From Glycomyces artemisiae (GTDB lineage Bacteria; Actinomycetota; Actinomycetes; Mycobacteriales; Micromonosporaceae): a stretch of 64,000 nucleotides of DNA. Below the pieces are notes generated by a model. It saw only the letters and a program-made list of their open reading frames with translations. It was not told the origin of the DNA and made no database searches. The position numbers and the translations under genes were made by a program. Shown piece by piece: positions 8,547-17,199 of the stretch (positions are counted from its first letter, which is position 1; each line of letters starts with the position of its first letter). The DNA lies in the NCBI RefSeq assembly GCF_003002955.1, contig NZ_PVTJ01000006.1, forward strand, positions 310,001-374,000, given 5' to 3'.

Positions 8547-9809
8547 ATGGCCCGCTTCGACCGGTCGCACACCGACGACCTCGCCGCGTTCATCAAGGCG
8601 AGCCCCACGCCGTACCACGCGTGCGCCGAGGCGGGCCGGCGGCTGGAGGCGGCCGGGTTCCGGCGGCTCGCCGAGACCGGGGAGTGGCCGCTGGAGGAGC
8701 CCGGCGGGTACTACACCGTGCGCGACGGCTCGATCATCGCGTGGCGCGTCACGGGCGCCGACTTCGACGGGTTCCGCATCTTCGGCGCCCACACCGACAC
8801 CCCCGCGTTCAAGGTCAAGCCGAAGCCCGACACGGGCGCGGCGGGCTGGAAGCAGGTCGCCGTGGAGGTCTACGGCGGCGTGCCGCACCAGACGTGGCTC
8901 GACCGGGACCTGGGCGTCGCGGGCCGCCTGATCCTGCGCGATGGAAGCGAGGTGCTCGTGGACGTCGACCGGGCGCTGCTGCGCATCCCGCGCCTGGCGA
9001 TCCACCTCGACCGCGGCGTCAACGAGGGCCGCGCCCTCGACCCGCAGGGCCAGCTCACCCCGATCTGGGGCCTCGGCCAGCCGCGCGAAGGCGAGTTCCT
9101 GGAGTTCATCGCGGGCGAGGCCGGGGTGGACCCCGACGACGTGATCGGCCACGACCTGTTCACCGTCGCCCTCGACGCGCCCGGCTACCTGGGCAAGGAC
9201 GACGAGCTGTTCGCGGCCTGGCGCCTCGACAACCTCACCAGCGTCCACGCCGGGGTCGCCGCGCTCATCGCCGCCGAGGACACCGGGTCGCACCTGCCGG
9301 TGCTCGCCGCGTTCAACTACGAGGAGATCGGGTCGATGACCTACTCCGGCGCGCAGAGCCCGTTCCTGGAGTCGGTGCTCCGGCGCGTCCTCGCCGGGGA
9401 CTACGAGCGGTACGCGCAGGCGATCGCGTCCTCCGCGATGATGTCCTCCGACACCGGCAACTCGATCCACCCGAACTACCCCGAGAAGCACGAGCCCGGC
9501 CACCGGCCCGTCGCGGGCGGCGGCCCGATGATCAAGGTCAGCGCCAACCAGCGGTACGCGAGCGGCGCCGAAGAGGAGGCGCTGTTCCGCCGCGCCGCCG
9601 AGCGCGCCGGCATCCCGTGGCAGTACTACGTCAACCGCAACTCGATCCCCGGCGGGACCACGATCGGCCCGATCTCCGGCACCCGGCTCGGCATCCTCAC
9701 TGTGGACGTGGGCCTGCCGATCCTGTCGATGCACTCGGCGCGCGAGCTGTGCGGCGCCGACGACCCGGCCCGGCTCGCCGAACTCGCGCTGGGGCTCTTC
9801 GAGCACTAG
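8547..9809 (+). CDS. M18 family aminopeptidase
   Basis: A 420-residue cytoplasmic metalloaminopeptidase of family M18 (aspartyl aminopeptidase/ApeB type). Metal ligands are visible in GAHTDTPAFKVKP (His, Asp), in FNYEEIGS (Glu pair) and in the C-terminal MHSAREL. It releases N-terminal residues, usually acidic, from peptides. The ATG at 8547 has an AGGAGG six bases upstream. It is divergent to folP2 with an 81-base spacer. A weak six-base-pair hairpin (9812-9830) follows the stop. This gene is not part of the mycobacterial version of the locus. Confidence 0.93.
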   Translation: MARFDRSHTDDLAAFIKASPTPYHACAEAGRRLEAAGFRRLAETGEWPLEEPGGYYTVRDGSIIAWRVTGADFDGFRIFGAHTDTPAFKVKPKPDTGAAGWKQVAVEVYGGVPHQTWLDRDLGVAGRLILRDGSEVLVDVDRALLRIPRLAIHLDRGVNEGRALDPQGQLTPIWGLGQPREGEFLEFIAGEAGVDPDDVIGHDLFTVALDAPGYLGKDDELFAAWRLDNLTSVHAGVAALIAAEDTGSHLPVLAAFNYEEIGSMTYSGAQSPFLESVLRRVLAGDYERYAQAIASSAMMSSDTGNSIHPNYPEKHEPGHRPVAGGGPMIKVSANQRYASGAEEEALFRRAAERAGIPWQYYVNRNSIPGGTTIGPISGTRLGILTVDVGLPILSMHSARELCGADDPARLAELALGLFEH

Positions 9810-9891
9810 GCGACTCCCCGCTCCGGAGTCCTCACGCCCTGCGCTGCACCGGTAAGGTGGTGTCGTTCACGGCACCCCCTTGGAGGCGGCA

Positions 9892-12414
9892 TTGACTTGG
9901 CGGACCGAACTGGAGCGGGCCGCGGCGCGGCTGCGCGAAGCCGCCGGGGCCGCCGACCGGGCCGAGCGGCTCCTCGTCGAGGCCGCCACGCAGCTCGCCG
10001 CCGACGACACCGAGCGCCGCAGAAGTGAACTGGCCCAGCGGCTCAGCGCGGCAGCGGCCGGCGCCGCCACCGGATGGCTCGGCGACGACCTCGCGAAGAC
10101 CGACCCCGACACGCCCCTGTGGACCGACCCTAGGGGGGTCGAGGCCGTGCGGATCGGGACGGCCCTCTTGGACGACGAGCCCGCGTTCCCCGCACTGACG
10201 GGCCTGCTCGGCAAGGGCCACCTCGTGTGCGACGGCGACGCCGCCGACCCGCGCGTGGCCGGGATGCTCCAGTCGCTGCTCGTGCGGGTCACCGCCGCGC
10301 ACCCCGACCTCGAACTGTCCCTCGTGGACGGCGTCACGCTCGGGCAGGTGTTCGCGCCCGCGACCGCGCTCGTCGACGCCGGGATCGCCGCCCCCGTCGC
10401 CACCGACCACCTCGCGCTCGGACGGGCCCTCACCGCCGCCGAGAAGCGGCTCACCGAGCTGCGCGACATCGCCGCCCGCGGCCAGTCGATCGCCGACCGG
10501 CCCTACCACCTCATCGTCATCGCCGGACTCCCGCCGGAAGTCGGCAAGACCATGCGCGAGCGCCTCGCGGCCCTCGCCCACGCCGGGCCCGCCGCCCGCT
10601 GCCACCTCGTGCTGTGCGGCTGGAGGAACCACCCGCACCGCGAACCGCTCCCCGCCATCGAGCACGCGACCTACCTCGAATGCGGCGACGAGGTCCGGCT
10701 CGGGAGCCTCCCGCTGCCCGTGGTCCTCGACGCCGCGCCACCGCCCCGCCTGGCGCGCACCGTGTTCGGCTCGCGGGCGCGCCAGCGCCGCGAGGCGGGC
10801 GAGCTGTCGGTGGCCGACCTGGTGCCCGCCGAGCTGTGGACCGAGTCGAGCCGGAGCGGGCTGACGACGGTGATCGGTCGCGACCAGGCCGGGAGCATGG
10901 CCGGGGGCGACGTGGAGGTGTCGTTCGACGACGCGACGCCGCACTGGCTCATCGGCGGGCGCACCGGCGGCGGCAAGACCGTGTTCCTCCTCGACGTGCT
11001 GTACGGGCTCGCGACCCGGTACTCCCCCGAGGAGCTGGAGCTGTACCTCCTGGACTTCAAGGAGGGCGTGTCGTTCACGGAGTTCACGCCCTCGCCGCTG
11101 GACCCGTCGTGGATCCCGCACGTGAAGGCCGTCGGCGTCGAGTCCGACCGCGAGTACGGGGTGGCGGTCCTGGCGGCGCTGCGCGCGGAGCTGACGCGGC
11201 GGGCCGGGCTGATGAAGCGGGCGGGGGCGACGCGGCTGGCGCGGCTGCGGGAGCTGCGGCCGGAGCTGCGGCTGCCGCGGATCGTGGCCGTGGTGGACGA
11301 GTTCCACGTGCTGTTCGCGGGGAACGACCGGCTCGCGGGCGAGGCGGTGGCGCACCTGGAGGAGCTGGCGCGCAAGGGCCGCTCGTACGGGGTGCACCTG
11401 GTGCTGGCGTCGCAGACGATCTCGGGGATCGAGGCGCTGTACTCCAAGAAGGACTCGATCTTCGGGCAGTTCCCGCTGCGGGTGGCGCTGCCGGGGGCGC
11501 GGCACCTGCTGGACGAGGGGAACGACGCGGCGGTCGAGTCGGTGGGGCAGGCGATCCTGAACGACGCCGGAGGTCTGAAGGGCCGCAACCGGACGTGCCG
11601 GTTCCCGGACGCGTCGAGCGCGGACGACCTGCTGGCGCGGCTGCGGCGGGAGCTGTGGGAGCGGCGGGACTCGGACGCGGAGCCGGTGGTGTTCCGCGGG
11701 TTCGACGAGCAGCACCTCGCGGCCGACCCGGGGTTCGCGTCGCTCGTGCCGACGCACGCGCCGCGGGCGCTGGTGGGCCGGGCGGTGGACGTGCACATGT
11801 CGACGGTGGGCTACCAGTTCGACCGGAGCCCGGGGCGGCACCTGGCGGTGCTGGGGACGTCGATCGTGGCGGCCGACGTGCTGACGTCGGCGGCGCTGTC
11901 GGTGGCGCGGCAGCACGAGCCGGGGAGCGTGGAGTTCCAGGTCGCGGCGACGGCCGCGGGCGCGGAGGACCTCGCGCGGGACCTGGTGGAGGAGTTGAAG
12001 GGCGCCGGGCACGAGTGCCGGGAGCTGGAGCCGGGGTCGATCCTGACGGCGCCGCGCGGGAAGCCGGTGTACCTGGTGTGGTTCGGGGCCGACGGCGCGG
12101 ACGGGAAGCCGGGGACGCTGCGGGACCTGCTGCTGCACGGCCCGGCGACGGGCGCGCACGTCATCGGCTGGTGGCGGGGCGCGCGGCGGTTCCTCGACGA
12201 CATCGGCGGCACGGCCGGGCGCGAGCACGTGGCCGGGGTGGTGGCGCTGAACATCGCCGCGAACGACCTGGCGGCGATCACCGGCGGGTACGAGCGGGCC
12301 TGGGAGGCGCGCGCGAACCGGTGCCTGGTGATCGACCGGCACGCGGGGACCGAGGTGCTGGCGGTGCCGTACGTGCGGCCCGGCCGCCTGGACGAAGTGG
12401 TGGAGACCCGATGA
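9892..12414 (+). CDS. FtsK/SpoIIIE-type ATPase, soluble, unknown function
   Basis: About 840 residues. A helical Ala/Arg/Glu-rich N-terminus and an alpha/beta region precede one FtsK-type motor domain. Its Walker A is GRTGGGKT (about residues 356-363) and its Walker B VAVVDEF (Asp near 469). LASQTISG is the sensor-like strand. A further domain of about 230 residues follows. There are no membrane segments and no gamma DNA-reading domain, so it is neither FtsK nor a typical TraB. The start is probably TTG at 9892 with GGAGG five bases upstream; an in-frame TTG at 9880 is the alternative. The stop overlaps the next ATG (ATGA), so the partner membrane protein is made with it. Confidence 0.85.
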   Translation: MTWRTELERAAARLREAAGAADRAERLLVEAATQLAADDTERRRSELAQRLSAAAAGAATGWLGDDLAKTDPDTPLWTDPRGVEAVRIGTALLDDEPAFPALTGLLGKGHLVCDGDAADPRVAGMLQSLLVRVTAAHPDLELSLVDGVTLGQVFAPATALVDAGIAAPVATDHLALGRALTAAEKRLTELRDIAARGQSIADRPYHLIVIAGLPPEVGKTMRERLAALAHAGPAARCHLVLCGWRNHPHREPLPAIEHATYLECGDEVRLGSLPLPVVLDAAPPPRLARTVFGSRARQRREAGELSVADLVPAELWTESSRSGLTTVIGRDQAGSMAGGDVEVSFDDATPHWLIGGRTGGGKTVFLLDVLYGLATRYSPEELELYLLDFKEGVSFTEFTPSPLDPSWIPHVKAVGVESDREYGVAVLAALRAELTRRAGLMKRAGATRLARLRELRPELRLPRIVAVVDEFHVLFAGNDRLAGEAVAHLEELARKGRSYGVHLVLASQTISGIEALYSKKDSIFGQFPLRVALPGARHLLDEGNDAAVESVGQAILNDAGGLKGRNRTCRFPDASSADDLLARLRRELWERRDSDAEPVVFRGFDEQHLAADPGFASLVPTHAPRALVGRAVDVHMSTVGYQFDRSPGRHLAVLGTSIVAADVLTSAALSVARQHEPGSVEFQVAATAAGAEDLARDLVEELKGAGHECRELEPGSILTAPRGKPVYLVWFGADGADGKPGTLRDLLLHGPATGAHVIGWWRGARRFLDDIGGTAGREHVAGVVALNIAANDLAAITGGYERAWEARANRCLVIDRHAGTEVLAVPYVRPGRLDEVVETR

Positions 12415-13064
12415 GCTTGAGCGCGTACGAAGACCTGGTCCACGAGCTGGCGCGGCTCGACGCCGACTCGGCGGCGAGCAGCGCGCAGGCGACGCGGCGG
12501 CTGGAGCGGCGGCGGCTGGCGCTCGCGGGCGTGCGGACCGAGCTGGACGCGCGGACCGCGGAGGTGGTGGACCTGAGCGTGCGGCTGCGCCAGTCCACGC
12601 CGGACCTGATGCCCTCGAACGCGCTCCAGGAGGCCGAGACGGCGGTGGACGACCCGGACGCGGCGCTCGCGCAGGCCGAGACCGCGCTGCGGGAGGCGGA
12701 GCTGTCGCTGCGGGCGACGGTGCGCGCGGCCCAGCGGCCGACGCTCCTGCCGGACGTGCACCACGTGGTGCGCGAGCTCCTCGTCTACGGCGCGTGCATG
12801 ATCGCGTGCCTGATCGGGCAGCTGGTCTATCTGGCGGCGAGCGGCGGGGGCGGCGAGGCCGCGTGGTGGGTCATGTTCCTGCCGCCCGTCATGGCCGCGC
12901 TGGTGGGGTATCTGCTGGTGGGGGCCGCGAACCGGCCCCGGCTGCCGCGCACGGACCGCGACGGGCGGCCGGTGAAGGCGGTCGTCCCCCACAACCCGCG
13001 TCTGGGAGTGACCCTCGCGGTCTGCACAATGGCGCTGTTCGCCTATTTCGCGTTCTTCGCTTAG
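12411..13064 (+). CDS. Coiled-coil membrane protein, partner of the FtsK-type ATPase
   Basis: I do not recognise a family. The 217 residues split into a charged heptad-like helical region (about residues 5-107, rich in Ala, Arg, Glu and Leu) and three predicted membrane segments (about 122-143, 150-172 and 199-217). A basic proline-containing loop lies before the last segment. The protein ends inside the membrane segment (AYFAFFA). ATGA overlap with the upstream ATPase indicates translational coupling. An obvious guess is that it anchors the soluble ATPase at the membrane; this is inference from architecture and order. Confidence 0.8.
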   Translation: MSLSAYEDLVHELARLDADSAASSAQATRRLERRRLALAGVRTELDARTAEVVDLSVRLRQSTPDLMPSNALQEAETAVDDPDAALAQAETALREAELSLRATVRAAQRPTLLPDVHHVVRELLVYGACMIACLIGQLVYLAASGGGGEAAWWVMFLPPVMAALVGYLLVGAANRPRLPRTDRDGRPVKAVVPHNPRLGVTLAVCTMALFAYFAFFA

Positions 13065-13082
13065 AACTGCTTGGAGGGTCCC

Positions 13083-13607
13083 GTGGGTCTCGTGCTCCCG
13101 GTCATCGTCGCCGTCGTCGGCGTGTGGATCGCGTTCTCGATCGTCGTGTGGGCCACCGGCCGCGACACGCTGCTGGACCTCGCGCCCGCGGGCGCGCCGC
13201 CCGGGCTCGGGGACGAGGAGCCGGTGAGCGAGGCGTCCGTGGGGGCGCTGCGGTTCGACACCGGGGCGCGCGGCTACCGGACCGACCAGGTCGACGCGGC
13301 GCTGAACCGCCTCGCGTGGGAGATCGGCCGCCGCGACGAGCAGCTGGCGGCGCTGCGGGCCGAACTGGACGGCGGGGAAGCCGTTGCGGCCGAAGCGGAT
13401 CGCGAGGAGGCGGCCGACGCCGAGTACGGCGACGGTCCGGTCGAGCCGGAGACGCAGGCGGAGGCGTTCGACGCCGAGCCGTTCGACGAACCCCTCGAAG
13501 AGGACACGTTCCGGCTCGCGAAGGAGTCCGGCGCGGACGGTGAGGGGACCGGACGTGAGGCAGGGCGCGAGGATGAAGGGGAGGCGCCGCCGCGCGGCGG
13601 GTCGTGA
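13083..13607 (+). CDS. DivIVA-domain protein with N-terminal membrane anchor (Rv1209-like)
   Basis: 174 residues. A single membrane segment (about residues 2-25) is followed by a Pro/Gly linker, then a short DivIVA-like module. That module reads LRFDTGARGYRTDQVDAALN (about residues 56-75) and continues into a coiled coil, ending in a Glu-rich acidic tail. The layout matches the mycobacterial protein encoded between gpgS and tagA. DivIVA modules sense curved membrane and recruit wall-growth proteins. The GTG at 13083 has GGAGGG four bases upstream; a TTG at 13071 is an alternative inside that site. It starts 18 bases after the coiled-coil membrane protein and is probably cotranscribed. Confidence 0.82.
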   Translation: MGLVLPVIVAVVGVWIAFSIVVWATGRDTLLDLAPAGAPPGLGDEEPVSEASVGALRFDTGARGYRTDQVDAALNRLAWEIGRRDEQLAALRAELDGGEAVAAEADREEAADAEYGDGPVEPETQAEAFDAEPFDEPLEEDTFRLAKESGADGEGTGREAGREDEGEAPPRGGS

Positions 13608-13619
13608 TGGGATAAGCCC

Positions 13620-14117
13620 ATGCGTTATTGGCTGCTGGTGTTGCACGAGGACGAGTACGCGGAGCAACAGGCGTACGAGGTCGAGTCGGTCGAGCCGGAG
13701 GGGGCCCGTCCCGAGGGCGCCGCGGACGGCGACGAGGTGGCCCTGGCCGGCCCGGAGGGCGTCTTCGCGCTGGGCGAGCTGGTCGGCCCCGCGGTCGTGT
13801 ACCGGCGCCGCCTGGAGGAGCCGGAGAAGACCGACGAGAGCGCCGGTGTCGAGGCGGGCTGGACGCAGCTCATGCCGGACGCGTGGGAGGACCTGGTCCG
13901 CAGCCTGCCGACGCCGGAGCGGCGCAGCGACTGGCTCGTGACGCTGTCGATGCCGATCGAGGCGGTCGACAAGGCCGAGGCGGTGCGCCTGTTCTGGTCG
14001 TACATCCGGTCGCTGGGGCCCAAGGAGCTGCCGACGTTCGTGTCGCCGTACGGGCGCGAGATCGAGGGGACCGCGTTCCTCCTGGGCGCCGAGCACGAGC
14101 AGGACCCGGAAGAGTAG
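13620..14117 (+). CDS. Hypothetical protein, possibly PUA/EVE-like
   Basis: The 165-residue protein is not recognised with confidence. It opens with MRYWLLVLHEDEY, continues with DGDEVALAGPEGVFALGELVG and then VVYRRRLEE. This series of strands resembles the EVE/PUA-like fold that binds modified bases (YWL start, GD-V strand, ALG strand), but the match is by eye only. The acidic C-terminus ends in DPEE. It starts 12 bases after the DivIVA-like gene and is likely in the same transcript. It occupies the place held by tagA in mycobacteria. Confidence 0.65.
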   Translation: MRYWLLVLHEDEYAEQQAYEVESVEPEGARPEGAADGDEVALAGPEGVFALGELVGPAVVYRRRLEEPEKTDESAGVEAGWTQLMPDAWEDLVRSLPTPERRSDWLVTLSMPIEAVDKAEAVRLFWSYIRSLGPKELPTFVSPYGREIEGTAFLLGAEHEQDPEE

Positions 14118-14180
14118 TCCGGTACCCGGACGGACCGTCACGATCCGGCATTGTTTCAGGGCTCTGCGCACGGGAAACGG

Positions 14181-14216
14181 AAAACCGCAAATCGGGTGTC
14201 CGATTTAAACGGTTTT
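14181..14216. terminator. Bidirectional nested-hairpin terminator
   Basis: Outer arms AAAACCG and CGGTTTT flank inner arms AAATCGG and CCGATTT with a four-base loop. The A-run and T-run at the base make this a classical terminator. It closes the FtsK-DivIVA transcription unit 64 bases after the last stop. Confidence 0.8.
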
Positions 14217-14343
14217 AGGCACTTTCTCCGCAACTTTGTCACATACTCGGAGGGGCGAGTTGGCTCTCGGCCTGCGGATCGGGGAAACTTGATCTAGCAA
14301 CGTCGAGTCGCAACCTGCGGCCTTGGATCGAGGGGAGACGAAT

Positions 14344-14511
14344 ATGGCGGCCATGAAGCCGCGGACCGGCGATGGTCCGTTGGAGGTTACCCAGGAGGGC
14401 CGCGGCATCATCATGCGGGTGCCGCTGGAAGGCGGCGGTCGTCTTGTGGTCGAGATGACGCCGGAAGAGGCCGAGACCTTGAACAAGGAGCTCCAGGGCG
14501 CCCTCGAATAA
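14344..14511 (+). CDS. DUF3117 small protein
   Basis: A 55-residue protein (MAAMKPRTGDGPLEVTQEGR and onward) that matches the highly conserved actinobacterial DUF3117 family along its full length. The mycobacterial counterpart is Rv1211. No function is known. The strong conservation, the basic start and the two short beta strands (IIMRVPL, RLVVEMT) are the visible features. The ATG at 14344 is preceded by AGGGGAG. An in-frame ATG at 14323 lacks a comparable site. A terminator follows at 14562. Confidence 0.93.
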   Translation: MAAMKPRTGDGPLEVTQEGRGIIMRVPLEGGGRLVVEMTPEEAETLNKELQGALE

Positions 14512-14561
14512 CGGCCCGAAGCCACCCCACTCGGCGGTCACCCCGCCGCCGGTCCGGACTG

Positions 14562-14595
14562 AGGACCCGCTGCACGGTTCCGTGAAGCGGGTCCT
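14562..14595 (+). terminator. Terminator of the DUF3117 gene
   Basis: A ten-base stem AGGACCCGCT/AGCGGGTCCT with an inner CACGG/CCGTG stem is followed by TCTTC. It lies 50 bases after the DUF3117 stop. Confidence 0.75.
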
Positions 14596-14739
14596 TCTTC
14601 GCGCCCTCGGACCGGTCGTGCGCGGGCGCCGAGCGGGGTGGACGCGCGCGGCGTGTCGTGTGGGCGCAGCGGAATCCGGACGCACCGTCACGGGCCGGGC
14701 CGGAATCGCAGCGCGGGTGAAGGGGCGGCAAATGCGGCA

Positions 14740-14745
14740 TAGACT
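14740..14745 (+). promoter_or_regulatory. Probable -10 element of htrA (leaderless start)
   Basis: TAGACT, then six bases (CTACCC), then the ATG at 14752, with no Shine-Dalgarno sequence. Confidence 0.55.
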
Positions 14746-14751
14746 CTACCC

Positions 14752-16173
14752 ATGACTTCCGGCACCCAGCCGCCCCAGGCAGATCCGGGCGACCAGTGGC
14801 GACCCCAGCAGCCCTGGCAGCAGTCGGCTCCAGAGCAGCAGGCGCCGCAGGCCCCGCAGACGGCGGCGCAGCCGGCCCCGCAGGAACCCGCGTCTCCGGC
14901 GCACCCCGCCGGACCCGCCGCGGACGGGCGCCACGACGTCGCGATGGCCGCACCGCAGCCGCAGGCCGCCGCGCAGCAGCCGCCCGCCGGCCAGGCCGCG
15001 TGGTGGCATCCCGCGGCCGCGAGCGACCCGTGGCGGGACCCGGGCAGCCGGGCCGTGATCGAGACCCGCCCGGCGCCGGTCGCGACCCCGCTCGAACCGC
15101 TTCCCGAGCGGCCCCGCCGGACCGCGCGGGCCGGGCTCGGGCTCGTCGTCGCCGTCTCGGCGGTCACCGCGCTCATCGCAGGGGTCCTCGGCGCGGCCAT
15201 CGGCATCTGGGCCACCCGCGGCGACATCGGCGGCACGATCACGGGCGCCGACCCCGAGACGCAGCGTGACCTCACCTCCGTGGCGGGCGTCGTCGAGCAG
15301 ATCATGCCGTCGGTCGTCACGGTCCTCACCGCGGACGGCGGCAACGGCTCCGGCTTCATCGTCTCCGACGACGGGTACCTGCTCACCAACCACCACGTGG
15401 TCGTCGGCGGCGGCACCGAGCCCGCCGAGCAGCTCCAGGTCCTGTTCAGCGACGGGTCCGTGACCACCGCGAACGTCATCGGCTCCGACCCCGACTCCGA
15501 CGTCGCGGTCCTCCAGATCGAGGGCGGCGACCACCCGGCGATGGTCCTCGCCGACTCCGACAAGGTCGCCGTCGGCGACCCGGTGCTCGCCGTCGGGGCG
15601 CCGCTCGGGCTGTCGTCGACGGTCACCGAGGGCATCGTCTCCGCGATCGACCGGCCCGTGCTCACCGAGAACAACAACGGCGAGGTCGAGTCGGTGATGG
15701 CCGCGATCCAGACCGACGCGGCGATCAACCCCGGCAACTCCGGCGGGCCGCTCACCGACATCGCCGGGCAGGTCATCGGCATCAACACCGCCATCGCGTC
15801 CACCGCGGCCGAGGGCGAGGCCGGGAACATCGGCATCGGCTTCGCGATCCCGATCAACCAGGCCAAGCGCATCGCCGACGAGATCATCGCGACCGGCAGC
15901 GCCGCCCACACCGTCCTCGGCGCCGAGCTCGGAGAATCCGAATTGGGCGTCGGCGTGACCCTCGCGACGATCGTCGACGGCTCCCCCGCCGACGACGCGG
16001 GCCTGGAGGACGGCGACCTCCTCACCGCCTTCGACGGCACCAGGGTCACCGAGAACACCCAGCTGATCGCCCTCATCCGCAAGCTCGCGCCCGGGACCGT
16101 GGTCACGGTGGTGTACGAGCGCGATGGCGAGGAGCACAGCGCCCAGGTCACTCTAGAAGCGGCCGCGGACTGA
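14752..16173 (+). CDS. htrA: HtrA/DegP-type membrane-anchored serine protease with PDZ domain
   Basis: 473 residues. A Gln/Pro/Ala-rich cytoplasmic segment (1-125) is followed by one membrane helix (about 127-153). A trypsin-like domain then has catalytic His215 (in TNHHVV), Asp250 (in DSDVAVL) and Ser330 (in GNSGGP), and a C-terminal PDZ domain ends the protein (about 385-470). The protease would face the outside and act in envelope protein quality control. In mycobacteria htrA follows sigE and rseA, which are absent here. TatB follows after 67 bases. Confidence 0.95.
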   Translation: MTSGTQPPQADPGDQWRPQQPWQQSAPEQQAPQAPQTAAQPAPQEPASPAHPAGPAADGRHDVAMAAPQPQAAAQQPPAGQAAWWHPAAASDPWRDPGSRAVIETRPAPVATPLEPLPERPRRTARAGLGLVVAVSAVTALIAGVLGAAIGIWATRGDIGGTITGADPETQRDLTSVAGVVEQIMPSVVTVLTADGGNGSGFIVSDDGYLLTNHHVVVGGGTEPAEQLQVLFSDGSVTTANVIGSDPDSDVAVLQIEGGDHPAMVLADSDKVAVGDPVLAVGAPLGLSSTVTEGIVSAIDRPVLTENNNGEVESVMAAIQTDAAINPGNSGGPLTDIAGQVIGINTAIASTAAEGEAGNIGIGFAIPINQAKRIADEIIATGSAAHTVLGAELGESELGVGVTLATIVDGSPADDAGLEDGDLLTAFDGTRVTENTQLIALIRKLAPGTVVTVVYERDGEEHSAQVTLEAAAD

Positions 16174-16240
16174 CGTGGGGGTACGCTAGGCGGAGGTTTT
16201 TCAGGTACCAGCAGTCACAGTCGGTCATCGGAGGGTCAGC

Positions 16241-16732
16241 GTGTTCGGAGGCTTGGGCGGAACCGAGTTCCTCGTCATCATCCTCATCGCGATCTTCCTG
16301 TGGGGCCCCGACAAGCTGCCCAAGGCCCTCGCGAACCTCCGCCGGTTCATCTCGAAGGCCCGGAACATGGCGTCGAACGCCGCGGCCGACCTCAGCCGCG
16401 AGATCGGCACCGACATCAAGCCCGAGGACCTCAACCCCAAGACGTTCGTGCGCAAGCACATCCTGACCGAAGAGGACCAGGAGATGCTCACGAACCCCCT
16501 CAAGTCCACGATGCGCGACCTCCAGGACGGCACGAAGCCGCTCCAGGAGGGCCTCGCGGACGCGACCCGCGACATCGAGACGACCCGCCGCAACGTCAAC
16601 CGCGGCGCGATCACGCGCGGCACGAACGGATCCTCGAACGGCAGCGCGAACGGCGCCGCCACCGGCTCGGACGACGCCCCGGCCGCCGAGCGGACCCGCG
16701 GGCGCTCGGCCAGTTTCGACGACGTCACCTGA
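16241..16732 (+). CDS. tatB: Sec-independent protein translocase TatB
   Basis: 163 residues with the TatB pattern. A short N-terminal membrane helix (FLVIILIAIFLW), a GPDKLPKAL hinge, a long amphipathic helix, and a Ser/Asn/Gly-rich unstructured tail follow in order. TatB with TatC receives folded proteins bearing twin-arginine signals. GTG start at 16241 with a GGAGGG site upstream. A possible -10 (TACGCT, 16183-16188) lies in the 67-base gap after htrA, so it may have its own promoter as well as read-through. Confidence 0.9.
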   Translation: MFGGLGGTEFLVIILIAIFLWGPDKLPKALANLRRFISKARNMASNAAADLSREIGTDIKPEDLNPKTFVRKHILTEEDQEMLTNPLKSTMRDLQDGTKPLQEGLADATRDIETTRRNVNRGAITRGTNGSSNGSANGAATGSDDAPAAERTRGRSASFDDVT

Positions 16733-16772
16733 TCGGGGTTTCCCCGTCGTACCCGGATGGAACACTGGCCGG

Positions 16773-17129
16773 ATGATCGGAACTTGGCACGGCCTCATCA
16801 TCGACTGCCCCGACCCGGGTGCGCTCGCGTCCTTCTACCAGGAGCTGCTCGGCATGGTCCGGGTCCAGGACGACGGCGACTGGGTCGTCATCGGCGACGC
16901 GCCCGACCGGCCCGGCGTGGCCTTCCAGCAGATCCCCGACTTCACCACGCCCACCTGGCCGGGCGGCGCGCACCCGCAGCAGATGCACTTCGACGTGCGC
17001 GTGCCCGACCTCGACGCGGGCGAGGCGGCGGCGCTGGAGCTCGGGGCGAGCCGCCTCGACGGCGGCGGGGAGACCTACCGGGTCTTCGCCGACCCGGTCG
17101 GGCACCCGTTCTGCCTGGTCACCATGTGA
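16773..17129 (+). CDS. VOC family protein (glyoxalase/bleomycin-resistance fold)
   Basis: A single vicinal-oxygen-chelate domain of 118 residues. Paired beta-alpha-beta-beta-beta modules are visible, with DCPDPGALASFYQELLGM at the start and FADPVGHPFCLV at the end, a common layout for actinobacterial VOC proteins. Candidate metal ligands are a His early in the second module and a C-terminal His. The substrate is unknown. No ribosome-binding site; AACACT lies six bases before the ATG. It converges on the DUF4190 gene, separated by a strong hairpin. Confidence 0.82.
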   Translation: MIGTWHGLIIDCPDPGALASFYQELLGMVRVQDDGDWVVIGDAPDRPGVAFQQIPDFTTPTWPGGAHPQQMHFDVRVPDLDAGEAAALELGASRLDGGGETYRVFADPVGHPFCLVTM

Positions 17130-17149
17130 TCGGGAGGATCGACGTGCGA

Positions 17150-17192
17150 ACGCGCGGAACGGCCCGGGCGACGCCCGGGCCGTTCCGCGCGT
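17150..17192. terminator. 20-bp perfect hairpin between convergent genes
   Basis: A 20-base-pair perfect stem with a three-base loop (17170-17172) separates two convergent stops. No T-tract follows on either strand. It is probably a bidirectional terminator that works through stem stability. Confidence 0.8.
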
Positions 17193-17199
17193 CGATGCG

